In this document: positions 23,825 to 36,500 of the stretch, piece by piece | Layout: every line of letters begins with the position of its first letter | Numbering within the stretch: position 1 is the stretch's first letter | Assembly: GCA_001724265.1 (NCBI GenBank) | Contig: MEDY01000030.1 | Span: 62,001 to 126,000 of the forward strand | Direction: 5' to 3' | Length of the DNA stretch: 64,000 nt | Source: Rhizaria sp. SCN 62-66 | Taxonomy: Eukaryota > Rhizaria, unplaced | Translations under genes and position numbers: made by a program | Notes under the pieces: model-generated | Databases searched by the model: none | Told to the model about the DNA's origin: nothing | Seen by the model: only the letters and a program-made list of their open reading frames with translations

Positions 23825-24838
23825 TCATGCCCATTTGAACGCCTTTGCGTGGAGCTCCTCCCACTCCGGCATAAACGCAGTGAGATCAAGCACAGGCACC
23901 GGCGCGCCCAGCTGTGCAAGCGCGGACGACACCTGCCCGCGGTGCCATGTCGCGTGGTTCAGCACGTGCGTCAACAGCGCCATCCGCGTCCGCGAGTACG
24001 TCGTCCCGGCAGTGTCGACGTACTTGACTTTCTCCAGAAACGCAGAATCGGGGAGCCCGCGGACAAGGTCGAGCCAGTCGTTGTTCTGGTCGTCGAGACG
24101 CATGCCGATGGCATTGCGGGCCTTTTGCGCCGACATCTGCACGTCCACAGAAAGCTCGATCGGCACCACGCGGAGGGATGACACGCCGACGCTGTAGGGT
24201 GTCTCCGCGCCGGTGGCGACGGAGACGGCCTGGGCTGCGGCGGCTGCGGCGTCAAAGCCGGCGCCAGAGCCCGACGCGGACTGAGTGTTAAACGGCAGCG
24301 GGCGCGCGGCGGAGCTGGATGCATTCGCGTGGGAAGAGGCGTTGTTGGGCGCGCCGTGGGGGGTGACGACGGCGGCCTTGGCGGCGGCGGCGGTGCCAGC
24401 GGAAGGAGCGAGTCCGGTGTGCTGGGACACGAAGTGGTTGGCCCAGACGGCGGTGGAGTCGTTGGCGGACCACATGTTGGAGAGCTCGGTGGGCACGGTC
24501 TGCCCCGTGAGGCGCATGAACCACAACTGCTCGGCGTAGTAGAGATGACACAGCGTGCCGTGGATACTGCCGCAGGGGAGGCTCAGGTCACGCATATAAG
24601 GGTGCTCGGCCGCGAGCTGCGCGGAGGACACGCCGCCGTCGGCCAGAGCATCGAGCGCGATTTCGCGAGGGGCGGGCGCGTGGACGGACGTCGTGGCGGG
24701 GGAAAAGATGACGGGAACCATGGCTTGGCGGATGGGGCGGAAGAGGGGATCGTCCAGCACGCCCAGACTCGTCAGCATGCGCCGGGTCGCCCAGCGGTGG
24801 AACTGCGTCATCATCACAAAGTGCGTGCGCACGGACAT
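23825..24838 (-). CDS. DinB-like putative metalloprotein
   Basis: 337 residues from ATG 24838-24836 (MSVRTHFVMM); stop TGA. A DinB-superfamily four-helix bundle is suggested by QFHRWATRRML at the N-terminus, CGSIHGTLCHLYYAEQLWFMRLTG in the second helix and HVLNHATWHRGQVSSALAQLG in the fourth. The spaced His residues form the family's usual metal triad. An Ala/Ser-rich insert (about 24210-24440) separates the helices. Family members are thiol-S-transferase-like or of unknown function, and mostly bacterial. The reaction here cannot be stated. The gene is divergent to the MORN gene, about 490 bp away, and has no introns. It shows the same GC bias as its neighbours, so there is no sign of recent transfer. 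Confidence 0.8.
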   Translation of the reverse strand: MSVRTHFVMMTQFHRWATRRMLTSLGVLDDPLFRPIRQAMVPVIFSPATTSVHAPAPREIALDALADGGVSSAQLAAEHPYMRDLSLPCGSIHGTLCHLYYAEQLWFMRLTGQTVPTELSNMWSANDSTAVWANHFVSQHTGLAPSAGTAAAAKAAVVTPHGAPNNASSHANASSSAARPLPFNTQSASGSGAGFDAAAAAAQAVSVATGAETPYSVGVSSLRVVPIELSVDVQMSAQKARNAIGMRLDDQNNDWLDLVRGLPDSAFLEKVKYVDTAGTTYSRTRMALLTHVLNHATWHRGQVSSALAQLGAPVPVLDLTAFMPEWEELHAKAFKWA

Positions 24839-25331
24839 GATCGCGCTAGGGTAGGGAGCAAACCGGGGCACGTGGGTGGTACAGAGGAGTGGCAGGGAGT
24901 GGTCAACATGACGAAGAGTGGAATGCAACGTGTACGGCAAGTATTATCATAGCTTTGGAGGATTGATAAATGGTTTAGCCAACAAAAACAACTCGTGTTA
25001 AGAAAACAAATCTCCGTGTCATATTTGACGATGGCTTAACAGGGTTTTGGTCATGTCAAAGAGTTGGCTCGAGATCTAGTTCGGCTGGCAACTGGAGGCG
25101 ACCGGGCTCAAACATATGGGCCGATTTCAGGAAGGGTTATCGCAATCACCTCAACGTCAGAGTCTTTTTTATTACTTTGCTACGACACAATAGCTTACAT
25201 TTGATTGCCACGCTAAATTTTGTTTTCTAGAAACAAAACCTTCGCTTAGAACTCGCCTCGGAAATCCCGCCACTAGTCGTTTCTCCTTCACTGCCTTCAA
25301 CGCTCGCTTGCCATCGCCTGCCGTCGCCGCG
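24839..25331. other. Divergent promoter region between DinB-like and MORN genes
   Basis: About 490 bp, AT-rich in the centre (24950-25230). No ORF, repeat or RNA gene recognised. Confidence 0.5.
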
Positions 25332-28300
25332 ATGGAGCACATCGGCACCTACACGGGCGCCGAACTGCTTGTGCGCACGGACTTTGGTGAGGAGATTAAG
25401 GTCCCGCACGGCGCGGGCACGTATACTTACCCCGACGGTCACTTCTCGCTCGAGAGCGCCAACTGGTCCCACGGTCGTGTCACTGGCCACGGCACCCTGC
25501 GTCTCGGTCCCCAGCCCTCAACTTCCACCACCGACGCCACTGCATGCACGACTGACGCCACGGGCGCGCGGTATACCGGCGACTTTGTTCGCGGTCAGAT
25601 GACTGGCCAGGGCGAGCGCGTGTGGGCCGACGGCTCCGCCTACCGCGGCGGCTTCCTCCGTGGCGAGCCCCACGGTCCAGGCGTCTGGGCGGGCGCGCGC
25701 GCGGGCGAGCTCTACCAGGGCGAGTTTGCGCATGGACGCCGCCACGGCCCGCGCGCTGTGCTGCAGAGTGCGGATGGATCGGTCCACGCTGGCGGGTTCG
25801 CCGATCACCAGCGCTCGGGTTTCGGTGCTCACATGTACGGCCCAGCGCCGCCCGTCGCACTCAACACAATCACCCCTGCCGATCTGCAGAGCGCCGCGGG
25901 CAGTGATGTGGCGGCCAGCGGCGTGGGCCGTGCGTCGGCCGCGGGCGAGTGGGCTGCCAGCGCGCTGGTGGGCGCCGGAAACGCCGTCGCAGTGCCATTC
26001 ATCATCAGCAACAGCAGCGACAGCCACAGCCACGGTCACAACGGCAATGCCGCTGATGCCGGGAGCGCTGACGCTGACGCCACTGCTGCTGGAACTGAGT
26101 GGCAGGGCAGCGCGCTGCTCGTCGGCACTACCTGTAGCAACTCGCAGGCGCATGCGCAGTGGCAGCCGCAGGCGCAGTAGCAGGCGCTGATGCACAGCTC
26201 TGCCGCCATCTCCTCCCGCGCGCCCCGCGCTCCCGCCACTGCTGCTCCTGCAGTCTCCGGCGCCGTATACGCTCAGCGCGCCCTTGTCCCTGTCCCGGGG
26301 CCGGCCCCCGCGTCCAGCACTGCGAATGAGCCTGCTGCGGTGACCGCGGCGGTCACCGCCGCGGCGGCTGCAGCGGCCGCTGTGGCCGACGGTGCGTTCG
26401 TGCTCACGACGCACACGAGCGCGCACCGTGGCGCCGCGAACGAAACTGAGGGCGAAGGCGACGCTAGTTTGCGCGTGCTGCTGCCCCCCGCGCTGCCACC
26501 TGCGTCAGCGCTGGCGTCCGCAGTCTCAACCACCGGTCCAAACTCTGTTGCGTCTGTTTCTGCGGCGGTCTCAGCGCCTCCGCTGCCGCCGCTGTTAGAA
26601 CTCGTGGCCCGCCGTTACGCCACGCTGCACACACTTGCCACCGCGGCCGCCGTCGCTCCACCCGCCGCCGCGACCGCCGGCGCCGCCGCCGCAGCCGCAG
26701 CCTCAAACGCGTCCGCCACTGCGACTGCTGCTGGGACTGCTCTGCCCCGGCCGACGTCCCCCGCCGCCATCGCCGCCGCTGCGGCTGCCGCAGCACCGCC
26801 CGCGCTGCCCGCTTTCGCACCGCTGCCGCTGCTCCCGCTGCTGAGCGCGCGCGCGACGGCCGCCGCTCTGTGTGCGGCCGCGCACTTGCCGCATTTCGCG
26901 CGCGCCGTGGCCGCCGCTTCCGCCGTGGCCGCCGCAGAGACCGCCGCGGCTGAGGCAGCGGCCGCGAGCAGTAACGTGCGCGGGGGGCCCCGGACGCAGC
27001 GCGCGGCTCTGACAGAGGCTATGGAGCGCGCGCGCGGCGCGTGGCGCGGGTCTGACCCCCGCATCCGCCTGAGCGCGCACGCGTACGCCGCCGTTAACAC
27101 TGATGCTGAGGCGGAGGCCGTGGCGGACTGGGGCGGGCAAGCGCTCGCGCGTCCCGCACGCGTACACATCGCCGCTGCCGCTGCAGACGAGTCAAGCCTC
27201 GGTCTCGCGAGTCCCGAAGACGACTTCATCGGCGGCCGTGATGACGACAGTGGTAGTGCTGCGGTGCTGTCCCTACGGTCGCCCGCGCTTGAGGCCGCGC
27301 TGGCCCTCGCCGCGAGCGCACAGCAGCAGCAACTGCAGCTGCCGCGCGACGCCCCCGCGCGCTCACGCATCGCCGTTGCTGCCGCGCTCGCCGCGTCCCT
27401 CGCGCTGCTGCCCGCCGGCGCTTACGCTCCCTCCGCCGCCGCTGCTGCGGCCGCGCCGGCGCCGGCTCCGCTGCAGCGCCAGCCGTCCTCCGCTGCGATG
27501 GGCCTCTCGCACCCCGTGACGCCGGTGCGCGGCTCCGCAGCCGGCGGCGGCGGCTTCTTTGCCAGCCCCGTCGCCGCCACACCAGCAGCGAACGCAGCAC
27601 TCGGCGCCGCCGCCGCCGGTGGTGGTGGGAATGCGCTCCCGCTGCAAACGTCTGCGCGCGGTGGTGCGCGGCTCTCGACCACGGCGGCCGCTGCAGCCGC
27701 CGCCGCTGCGGCCGCCGCTGTGCCGCCGCCCGCGCTCACGCTGCCGCTGGGCGCCGAAGTGCTTTACGGCCGTTTGCTCCCGCTCTTTGTCGCAGTGCAG
27801 CGACCCGTGCGCAACGCTGCCGTCTCTGTACGGGGTCCGCCCGCGGTCGCAACGGCGGCGAGCACGGCGCAGGCGCTGTGTGCAGGCGAGAGCGGGCGTT
27901 TTACGGCTTTCTCGCTGCTGCCGCCGCTGCCCGCGCTTGTAGATGAAAAAGAGCGCCGCCGCCGTGCACCGCTGCTCGCCGCGCTTCTGGGCGCTTTCGC
28001 CTCGCCCGCCGTCTTCGCTGACCCTGTTCCCGCCTCGTCATTGTCCTCAGCTCCCGGCATTGGCGCTGGTGCCGTGGCCGGTGCGTCTGGCAGCGCTACA
28101 GCCACAGCCGCTGCCGCTGCCGCCGCTGCTGCCTCAGCTGCTGCTGCGGCGGCGGCGGCGCGGCCCGAGGCTAGCGAAGGGACTGTGACGACTGAGGCGC
28201 AACTCGCAGCGCTGACAGACCGGCGCGCGGCCGCGCTATGCTCTTGCCCGCGCCAGGCGGGCTCCGTGCTGCGCGCGCGCGTGCTAGCGCTGCTGTTCCA

Positions 28301-31300
28301 CGTCCACGCGCAGACGCGCGCGCTGGCCACGGCGCCGCTGCCGCCGGCTGAGATCGAGTCCTGGGGCCGGCTGCTTGCCCGCGCGCGCTTCATCGCAGCT
28401 GCCGACGCCGCGCGCGCCACCGCGCCCGCCGCGGCCGCCGCGCTTGCCACGGACAGTCACAACCGCAACGGCGCTGATAACGAGCGTGGTTCTGACGCCG
28501 TGACCGTGGCAGACGTGCTGTGGCTGTGCTCTGGCGCCGGCGCTGTTCACGCTGCGTCTGCGACCGTGAGCGGACTGACCGACGCGTCCGGTGCGTCGCT
28601 GGGCCCCGCCGCCGCGATGCCGCTGCGAAACGCCAACTCTGCACTTGCGCCCACGGACGTTGCGTGGCTGTTGCGGCACGGCTTTGCCGACGAAGCAGAG
28701 CCCGAGACGGAGCCTGAAGACGCGTCTGCCACCAGCGCCAGCAACAGCGTGAGCGCAAACGCAAGCGCAGCGCCGAGCCGCGGTTCGAGCCGTGCAGGCG
28801 CACGCGGCTCTGGCAAGGCGCTGGCCGGGCTTCTCGCGCCGCCTCCGCCTTTGCCCCCGTTGGCCGCCGCGCAGACCGCGTCCGCTGCCCACGCGCGCAC
28901 TCTGCGTCTCTCTGCTTTCACTGCAGCGGGCGTTGACGCAGGCTCGCGGCTGGCGGTGTCCTGCCCCGCTGGCCACTTGCCGTCGGAGCGCGCGCTGCTG
29001 GCCGCGACGTCCGTGCCCGCGGTGCCGTTGCTCGCGCTGCTACTGACTGACCCAGTAGTGCGCGCCGCACTCGGTGGCCGCGCGCCGCTCTCACTCGCCG
29101 CGGTCCAGGCCCTGCTGACCGCCGCGCTTGCGCACGAACGCGCGCTCCGCAGTGCGTGCACCGAAGTCAAGCCGCCTGTCGCCAACGCGCTCTCGCTGCT
29201 CTCCGCGCTGTGCTTTGAGGCAGGGCTGTTGCGCGTGTTTTCGCTCGCGTCCGACGCAGCTGCTGTTCCTGCCACTGGTGGCGTCACTGGCAGTGGCGCG
29301 GCGACAGGTAGCTCGAGTTCAGGCACCAGCTCAGGCGTGGAGAAGGCTGCGGCTGCCGGTGGCGCGGCGGCTGCAGCGAGCGCGGCCGCTCTCGCCCCGC
29401 TTAGCCCCGATGCCGAGCCGGCGCGCTACCCGCTGTCGCCCGCATTTGCCGTCCCCGCGCCCGCTGACGCCGCTGCCGGTGCGATCACGATGCAGCCCAC
29501 GCCCGCAGCCGCAGTGCTACTTGCCAACGCACTCGCTGCTGGGTCTGCCTCCGCGCTCTCGTGGCTGCTGCCTGTCTTTGCCCCCGGTGGCGCGAACGGC
29601 AACACTGCGAGCACTCCGGCGAGCGCCGCGACTGCGCCTGGGGCTTCCCCGCGGCGCGCGGCGGGCGCGGCAAACACGTCCGCTGCGGCCGGCGAGCACG
29701 CTGCATTGGTCGCCGCCGCCGCCGCATCTGCCCGCGCCGCTGCGCTGACCGCTGCCCTGCGCGGCGCGTACCCTGCGGCTCTCGCGCCGCTGTCTCCGTT
29801 GCACGCTGTGCTGGCCGCGCGCCTCCCGGGGCTCGCGCCCGCCCCCGCTGCGCCTATGCCACAGCCCGCGACCGGCCCCGCCGCTGCGCGCGCCGCCCGT
29901 GCCGCCGCTGCCGCGACGCCCTCCAACGGCGGCAACAGCGGCGGCGCTGCTGCTGCGCCCGTTGCGAGCGCGCTCAGCGGCGGCAACGGTGACCGTGTCT
30001 CCGCCGCCGCTGCCGCCGCCGCAGCGACCGCGGCCGCGGCGCTAGTGGCGCCCGCGCTACCGTGGGGCTGCTTGCGAGGCCGTGAAGTCTCCGCTGCAGT
30101 GCTTACGAACCGTGCGCTGCTGCTGGATCTCGAGTGCGCGGCCACACCGTTGCACGCAGCTGCGGTGCTCTGTGCGCGCTACGCTGTGCCCGCGCCGGAG
30201 GACACTGCTGAGGCTGCTGCGACGATCGGCGCCGGCGCCGGTGCCGGTGCGCAGCCGCTTGCAAGTGGTGCGCATGGGCACGGGCACGGGCACGGGCATG
30301 CTCCTCCTGCGTCACCCTCGATGTCTTCCGCTTCTTCATCGTCATCGTCATCGTCGTCCTCTTCGTCAGCGACTTCTGCTGCGTCTGCGGCCGCGGCTGT
30401 GACAGCACTTGCCTCGCAATGCCCGCTATCCGCGCGCGCACAGGCGTGGGTGCGCGCCTCAGCCTCTGCGCTCCTGGCCGCGTCTGAGGCCGACACGGAG
30501 GCTCTGCTGCCCGCGCGCGGCGCCGGTGCGCTGGCGCTGGTGCCGCTGCCGGCGTCACCGTTCTTCCCAACGCCTGCGCCCGCTACCACGCCCGCTGCCG
30601 CCGCCGCCGCCGCAGCCACCGCGGCGGCCGCCGCCGCCAACGTCAGCGCTGCGGCCGCACTCGACACTGTGGCCGCCGTCGGCTCACTCGCGCTGGCCCC
30701 CACGAACGCACTGGGCAGCGCCGCGCAGGAAGCACTGGCCGCGGCGACAGTGCTGGCCGATCTCCGCGTCGGCGCTGCGCTGCACTTGCCGCCCGCTGCG
30801 GTGACCTTGGGCAGCGCTGGCGGCGCGGCGGAGTCGATGCTCGCGCTTTACCGCGAGCCGCTGTTCCCGGCAGCCGCGCTGCCGCAGCCTGCGCCCGCGA
30901 GCGTCGCGCCCGTTCCCGGCGACAGCAAGGCGACGCCGCTGGCCGCCACAGCAGTGCGTGGGCGGTTGCAACGCTCCGACTCTGGCGCGAGCGCTTCTTC
31001 TGCTCCCAGTGCCGCGACTGCTGGCTTGTCCTTGGCTGGCGGCGTTGCTGCGGCTGCGCAGACGGCTCCCGGCTCCGCTGCCGCCGCGGCAGCCGCCGCC
31101 GCGGTGTCCGCTCGCGGCGACCTCGGCGGGCGTCTGGCGCTGGCCGAGGTTGCCCGCGCTACCGCGGCCGCTGGCGACTGTCACGAATGCACCGGCGGCT
31201 GCTGTCGGCTGTCTGCGCAGACGACGAGCCCGCTCGCGCTTGCATTCCCGCTGCTGCTGCCCGCGCTGCCCGCACCCGCGCGCGCGGCGGCGTTGCTGGC

Positions 31301-32817
31301 CGCTGCGGCGCCCGACGCGGCGCAGTCCGAGGCCCTCGCCAAGGTCACGCGCGCTGGGGCCGTGCGCGCGCGCAGAGGCTCTGTGGCCGCGTTTCCGCCC
31401 ATGCCGCCGCTCACGCCCTCCGCTTCTGCTCCCGGTGGCGCCGTGGGCGCTGCGGAGGGCAAGGGCAAGAGCGCGGTGTCGACGGCGAACGCGGCTGCCG
31501 CGGCGGCTGCTGCGACTGCTGCCGCCGCGCACGCCGCCGCAGCCGCAGGCGCTGCGGCAGTGGGTGGAGGCGTGGTTCAGATCGTGCCCGCGCCTCCCAG
31601 CACCAGCCCTGTTACGATCACCGCAACCGCAACCGCGACTGTGAGCGTCACAGTGACTGTGAGCTCATCAACAGCCAAGACCACTAAGAGCAGTAGTGAG
31701 GCGGAGAGTGAGCCGACGCTGGCGCTGCTGCGGTGGGCTGTGGCGACAGACCCGGCGCTGGCGCGGTGGGTGGCTGCGGCACGGCTCAGTCTGCTGCCGG
31801 CGCCTGCTTGGCCGCTCTGGGCTACGCTCGCTACGGCGGTCACGCCCACGCGCCACGGAATCGCGAGTACGTCGATCTTTCTCATAACATGATGAAAATA
31901 ACTGTTTTTAAATCAAATTGCCTCTAAATGAACCGCCATCGTGCTTATATCTTATGTTTCTTTTGTTTCGTCGTATTTTCTGTTTGATAGCCCCATTCAC
32001 GTTCACGGAAGACGCGTCTGTGCTGCTGCCGCCGCTGCCCCGCAGTGTCGCCCAACACCTCGCGCGAGTGCTTCCCGTAGCCGCCCACTCTCTCCCGCTG
32101 CTGCGCCCGCGCCCGGCGCCCGTGCCACTCGCCCCCGCGCCGCTGCTGCTTGCCACCGTGCCCGCCGCCGCCTCCGTCTCTGTTGCCGCGCCGGCCGCGG
32201 TCTCCGGCGCGCCCGGCGCCTCGTTCTCCTCGAATGGCTCTGGAGCCACGAGTACTGGCACTGGTGCAGGGCCGTCACCCACCGCTGGCGGTGCCTCGGC
32301 AGCGTCAGGTGCTCTGGGATCGCCGGTGCGCGCCGTGGGCTCTGTGGCGCAGCAGCAGCAGGCCGCCGTTGCCGCCGCAGCTGCGGCCGCAGCAGCCTCC
32401 GTGGCCGCCGCAGCGCAGACGACTGGGGCGGGTGGTGTTGGTGACGCAGCGCAAGCGCGTGCGGCTGCGCTGAGAGAGCTTCCTGCTGGCGCTTTTGGGC
32501 TACTGCTCATTGATGACGTAACCCCAGCGTCCCACAGCCACTCCGCAACCACCCCCGATAATGGCAGTAACCACGGTCGCAGCAAGGGGCAAGCGCCGCC
32601 GTTGTGCGAAGTCAAGCGTCGCGCCGCTGCCGTCGGCCGCGGTGGCCACGGGTCTGACGAGCTTGAGTGGCCCCGTGTAACGGTCGTGGAGCGCGCGCAT
32701 GGCGCTGCGGTGGCACTGGTGCCGTCGCCGCTTGCCCGCGTGGAGCCGCCTGCGCAGATACGCAGGGGAGCGCCGCGCGCGCCGATGCCTGCGCCGCCCA
32801 AGGCCGTCGCCGAGTAA
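25332..32817 (+). CDS. MORN-repeat protein with very long Ala-rich low-complexity tail, two exons, one UAG codon
   Basis: join(25332..31866, 31991..32817), 2,453 residues if UAG is sense; stop TAA. The N-terminal ~170 residues contain about five MORN-type repeats (GTYTYPDGHF, ARYTGDFVRGQMTGQGERVW, SAYRGGFLRGEPHGPGVW, ELYQGEFAHGRRHGPRAV, SVHAGGFADHQRSGFGAHMY), which in other proteins bind membranes or scaffold partners. After an in-frame TAG (26178-26180) the same frame continues for about 1,900 codons of Ala/Pro/Ser/Thr-rich sequence with short ordered patches, a Gly-His run (about 30265-30300) and a Ser run (about 30330-30370). The rest resembles no family I know. ATG 26190 is only nine bases past the TAG, too close for a separate nuclear gene. 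Intron phase 1 matches on both sides. Confidence 0.78.
26178..26180 (+). other. In-frame UAG codon, probable glutamine (MORN gene)
   Basis: The context is CAG CCG CAG GCG CAG [TAG] CAG GCG CTG ATG, in one frame open to the intron at 31867. A glutamine-rich context on both sides favours Gln. Confidence 0.83.
30274..30300 (+). repeat. GGGCAC hexamer repeat (Gly-His coding)
   Basis: About four tandem units of GGGCAC within the MORN-gene tail, encoding alternating Gly and His. Confidence 0.8.
31867..31990 (+). other. Spliceosomal intron (MORN gene)
   Basis: 124 nt, AT-rich, GTACGT donor, TTTGATAG acceptor, phase 1. The first stop of the upstream frame (TGA near 31890) and the drop in GC both lie inside it. 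Confidence 0.85.
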
Positions 32818-33581
32818 ACAGTGTGCAGCAAACAAGCGTCCACGTTAGAGTACATAGTACATGAAGCTCTCTCGTGTTCCAATTATCTTCGAAAACTCTA
32901 ATAATACAAGTTTTAAACATTGTTTTTATGAACGGTATCTGTTGTTTCGTGATGATTTTGACTGTTCGTCACTTACCGCCCAAATTTGTCAATTTTCCAT
33001 TTGTGGTGGATTTGAATGTGAAAGGATTGCGGAGATGAAATCAATCATTTAAGCAGCAAAATGCAAGTATGGCATGTTTCGTTCATTTTTCTCTCTATTT
33101 TTTTGAACATTTTTTGCATCTGAGTCGGATTCACTTCTTTACATTTATGAAAGTATTTTTGACGTGAAAAAAAGCGATCGTCGGAAATCACACCATTAAG
33201 TGTAAAATAAGCGACTTCAACAAGGAATGGTTGAGATTGCGTGAAATTTAAACTATGAGGCAAAAATTACTACATGTTAACGTATAAAGTTGAGACTAGA
33301 TGTTTAAAAGGTATAGAGACAAGTTCAACTGAGTTAACCGAAATGGCCACTTGGACGGTTCCCAAAAAAGCAGGCTTCTTCCAAACGGCTCAATCCAACG
33401 GCTAGCAGTTCAAGCTTTGCTAGTTTTCGCATCATATGATCGTTAATTTGAAGTTTGACAGAATGAACGAAATGCCATTGCGATGTTTTTGTTGTTATAT
33501 TATTAACTGTGCTTTTAACTCACATAACCGTTCGTATTTTTGCACTTTCGTTTGGCGCTCGACTGATAGTAGTGGCTCGGG
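32818..33581. other. AT-rich intergenic spacer
   Basis: Lies between the MORN gene and CAP-D2, both on the plus strand. Strongly AT-rich with short chance ORFs only. No RNA gene or repeat recognised. It should contain the MORN 3' UTR and the CAP-D2 promoter. Confidence 0.6.
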
Positions 33582-36500
33582 ATGGCCGATTTCGTGTTTC
33601 CCGAATCACCGGGGCAGCTCGAGCAGCCCACGACGGACCGTTTCTTCGTACAGACGAAGATGGAGGCGTCACGTCTGAAGGATGACCGCGTGGATCAGAC
33701 GCTGTCCGCGCTGACTGAGCAGTTTGGCGAGCCCGGCGCGGGCACGCTCATTGACTCGCACGGCATCTTCGACCCTGTCTACTCGTGCATCACCGAGCTC
33801 CCTGCACTCTCGCTCTCGTCGCGCGCGCACCTTATGCGCTTTCTCCGCGCTTCCGTGACGCGTTTTCTGTCCGACCTCAAGGCCTTCCCCTGTGACGCCA
33901 ACTCTATCGAGGCTCGCAGCTGCCGCAACTCTGTTAAGATGTACGTTTACCTCCTCTCCGCCCTTACCCTCGCCATCGTCGCCGAGGCCAAGGAGCAGGC
34001 CACCAAGGCCAAGGGCGGCAAGGAGGCGCGCCCCAAGAAGGCTGACAAGGCCGGTGTGGCCTGGGAGCCCGCCGCGGGCTCACGCCAGCTGACCGCGCTC
34101 ATGGTTGCGATCCTGGCTTCGAAGCAGACGTATCTGCTCTTCCCCCAGGGCGTCGTCGACCAGAACCTGGGCACGTTCTGCCTCAAGGCCGCCTTTGCTC
34201 TCTTTGAGGCGCAGGGCCGTCTCCCTTCCCTGCGCTGCGCTGAGGCCGCCGACGACGTTGCCGACTTGCTCGGCCTCGCTGTGGACCGGTTCCGTCAGCT
34301 CGACACGGTGTCGCACTTCCTACTCTCCGTCGTTGTCAACGATGACTACTCCGTCCCCGCGCTCGTCCGCACCGTCGGCACCATCGCCGGCAAGTACCGC
34401 GCGCCCCGCGTTGTCGTTGACCTGCTGGAGCGCCTTGGCTCGCGCAACGACGATCTCAAGCTCGAGCGTTTTGCGACGTTCCTCGAGGCGCTCGGCCGCG
34501 CGCTGCCCGGTCTGTGTCTGGCGAATCTGGGCGCGATTCTCCCACAGCTCAACGCGCAGAACTACCAGACGCGTAACGCGCTTGTGATGCTGCTTGCGCA
34601 GATTATTGTGCACGCGTTTGACCGCAATGGTGACGTCCGTGCTGAGCTCGTTGTCGATGACATGAACGCTGATGCTAACGCTGACGCCGACGCCGACGCT
34701 GACGCCGACGCTGACAGTGATGACGAGGCTGAGGATGCCGAGTCCGAGCCCGAGGGCGACGACAGCAACGACGACGACGATGACGCCGAAGAAGAGGAAG
34801 AAGAAGAGGAGGACGACGACGATGACGGCCGCGGCAGCAAGCGCTCCCGCGCCGCCGCCGCGGCCGCCAAGCGCAAGGCCGCTCTCGCCAAGAAGAAGAA
34901 GCAACAACAGCAGAAGCAGAAACAGGCCAAGAGCAAGTCGGCCCAGAAGCAGCCCGCTGCGGGCACCGCCGTGCTCAGCCGCGCTCTCCGCCGCACGCGT
35001 GACGAGCTCTTCATGACTCTGCTTGACCGCGCGCTCGACGTCAACGCGCACGTGCGCGCTAAGGTGCTCGCGGCGTGGACGCTGCTGCTCGAGGAGCAGG
35101 CCGTGCCGTCGCACCTCGTTGGCCGCGTCGCCGCCGTCGCCGCCGCGCGTCTCAGCGACAAGGCCAAGGTCCGCGTCTTCGCGCTGCGCCTGCTCTGCGC
35201 CGTGATGCAGACCAACGAGTGGGGTGTCGATCTCGCGCCCGCTGCATTCCAACGCGACTTCGCTGCCGGTGAGGCCGCCGCGCAGACCGCGTTCGCCGCC
35301 GTTGCCCGCGCCAAGTCCGCGCTCGAGGAGCACTTCCTCACACACGGCCTGCCCGACTCTACCGACGCAAATGGCGCTGCGGGACAGGGCATGCTGTCGG
35401 TGGCACAGACGCCCGCGCGCGGCGGCCCGCTCGCGTCCCCCAAGGCGGGCTCGGCAGCGCTGCGGCGCACGAGTGTCGGCTCTCTGATGTCCCCCGGTGC
35501 CGACGTGGCGGACCCGGCGGCACGGCTTGCGCGTCTGCAGTCTGCGCTGCGCGCGGCCGAGGCGGCACTGGCCGCCGAGGAGGCGCGTCTGCGCAAGCTG
35601 CAGGACGGCCACGCGCTCGCCCAGGCCCTCGCGGCCGCCACGTCAGAGGTGCGCGCGCTGCTGCTGTCCCGCGCGCCGGAGCTGGCGATCGAGGCCGTGC
35701 AGTTTTGCCTGCGCGCGCGGCAGTTCAACGTTGCGGGCGCCGACGCCGGCGTGCGCGCGATGCTCCCGCTCGTGTGGGCGCGCGACGACTCGTCCCGCGC
35801 AGTCGCTAGTAAGGTCGTCGACGCGTATCAGGAGATCTTCATCGGTGAGACGCCGTTTCCCGGCCCGCCCGCGCGCGCGCTGAAGCGGTCGCTGGCTGTC
35901 GCGCTAGGGCTGTGCGAGCTGGTGCGCGGCGCTTCTCTGGCCGATACCGCGTGTCTTGAGCACTTGCTCGGCGCCATGGTGCTGCGCCGCTCGCTCCCCG
36001 TGTCCGTCGTCAAGGCTCTCTGGGACCTGGTCACGGCCACGCCCACCGCGAGTCTGCCCGACGCCGACGCAGGCCCCACAGTCGTCCCGTGGCAGCGCGC
36101 GGCGGCGCTGCAGGTGCTGGCGATGCTCGGCCGCGCTGACGCTCCCATCTTGGCGTCGCGCGTGCCCACACTGCAGCTCGTCGGCCTGGGCCCGCTCGCG
36201 CGCACGGACCCCGAGCTCGCGTTCCACGCGTGCGCGGCGCTGTCGCACGTCGGCCGTTTCCCCCAGGGCATGGCGATCCGCGAGGCGCTTGTCCACGCGC
36301 TGGTGGAGACCGTCGTGCACAGCTATAAGTTCACGCTTGTTGCTGTCGCCGGCACCGTTGTCCGCCGCCCTGGCGCCGCGCGCGGTGTCGCGTTCACGGA
36401 GGCGGACGTGGCGGCGTCGCTGCAGCACCAACATGCGCGCCAGGCGCAGTGGTACGGCGTCGCTGAGCAGGCCATCGTCGCCATCTCGGAGCTGTCACCG

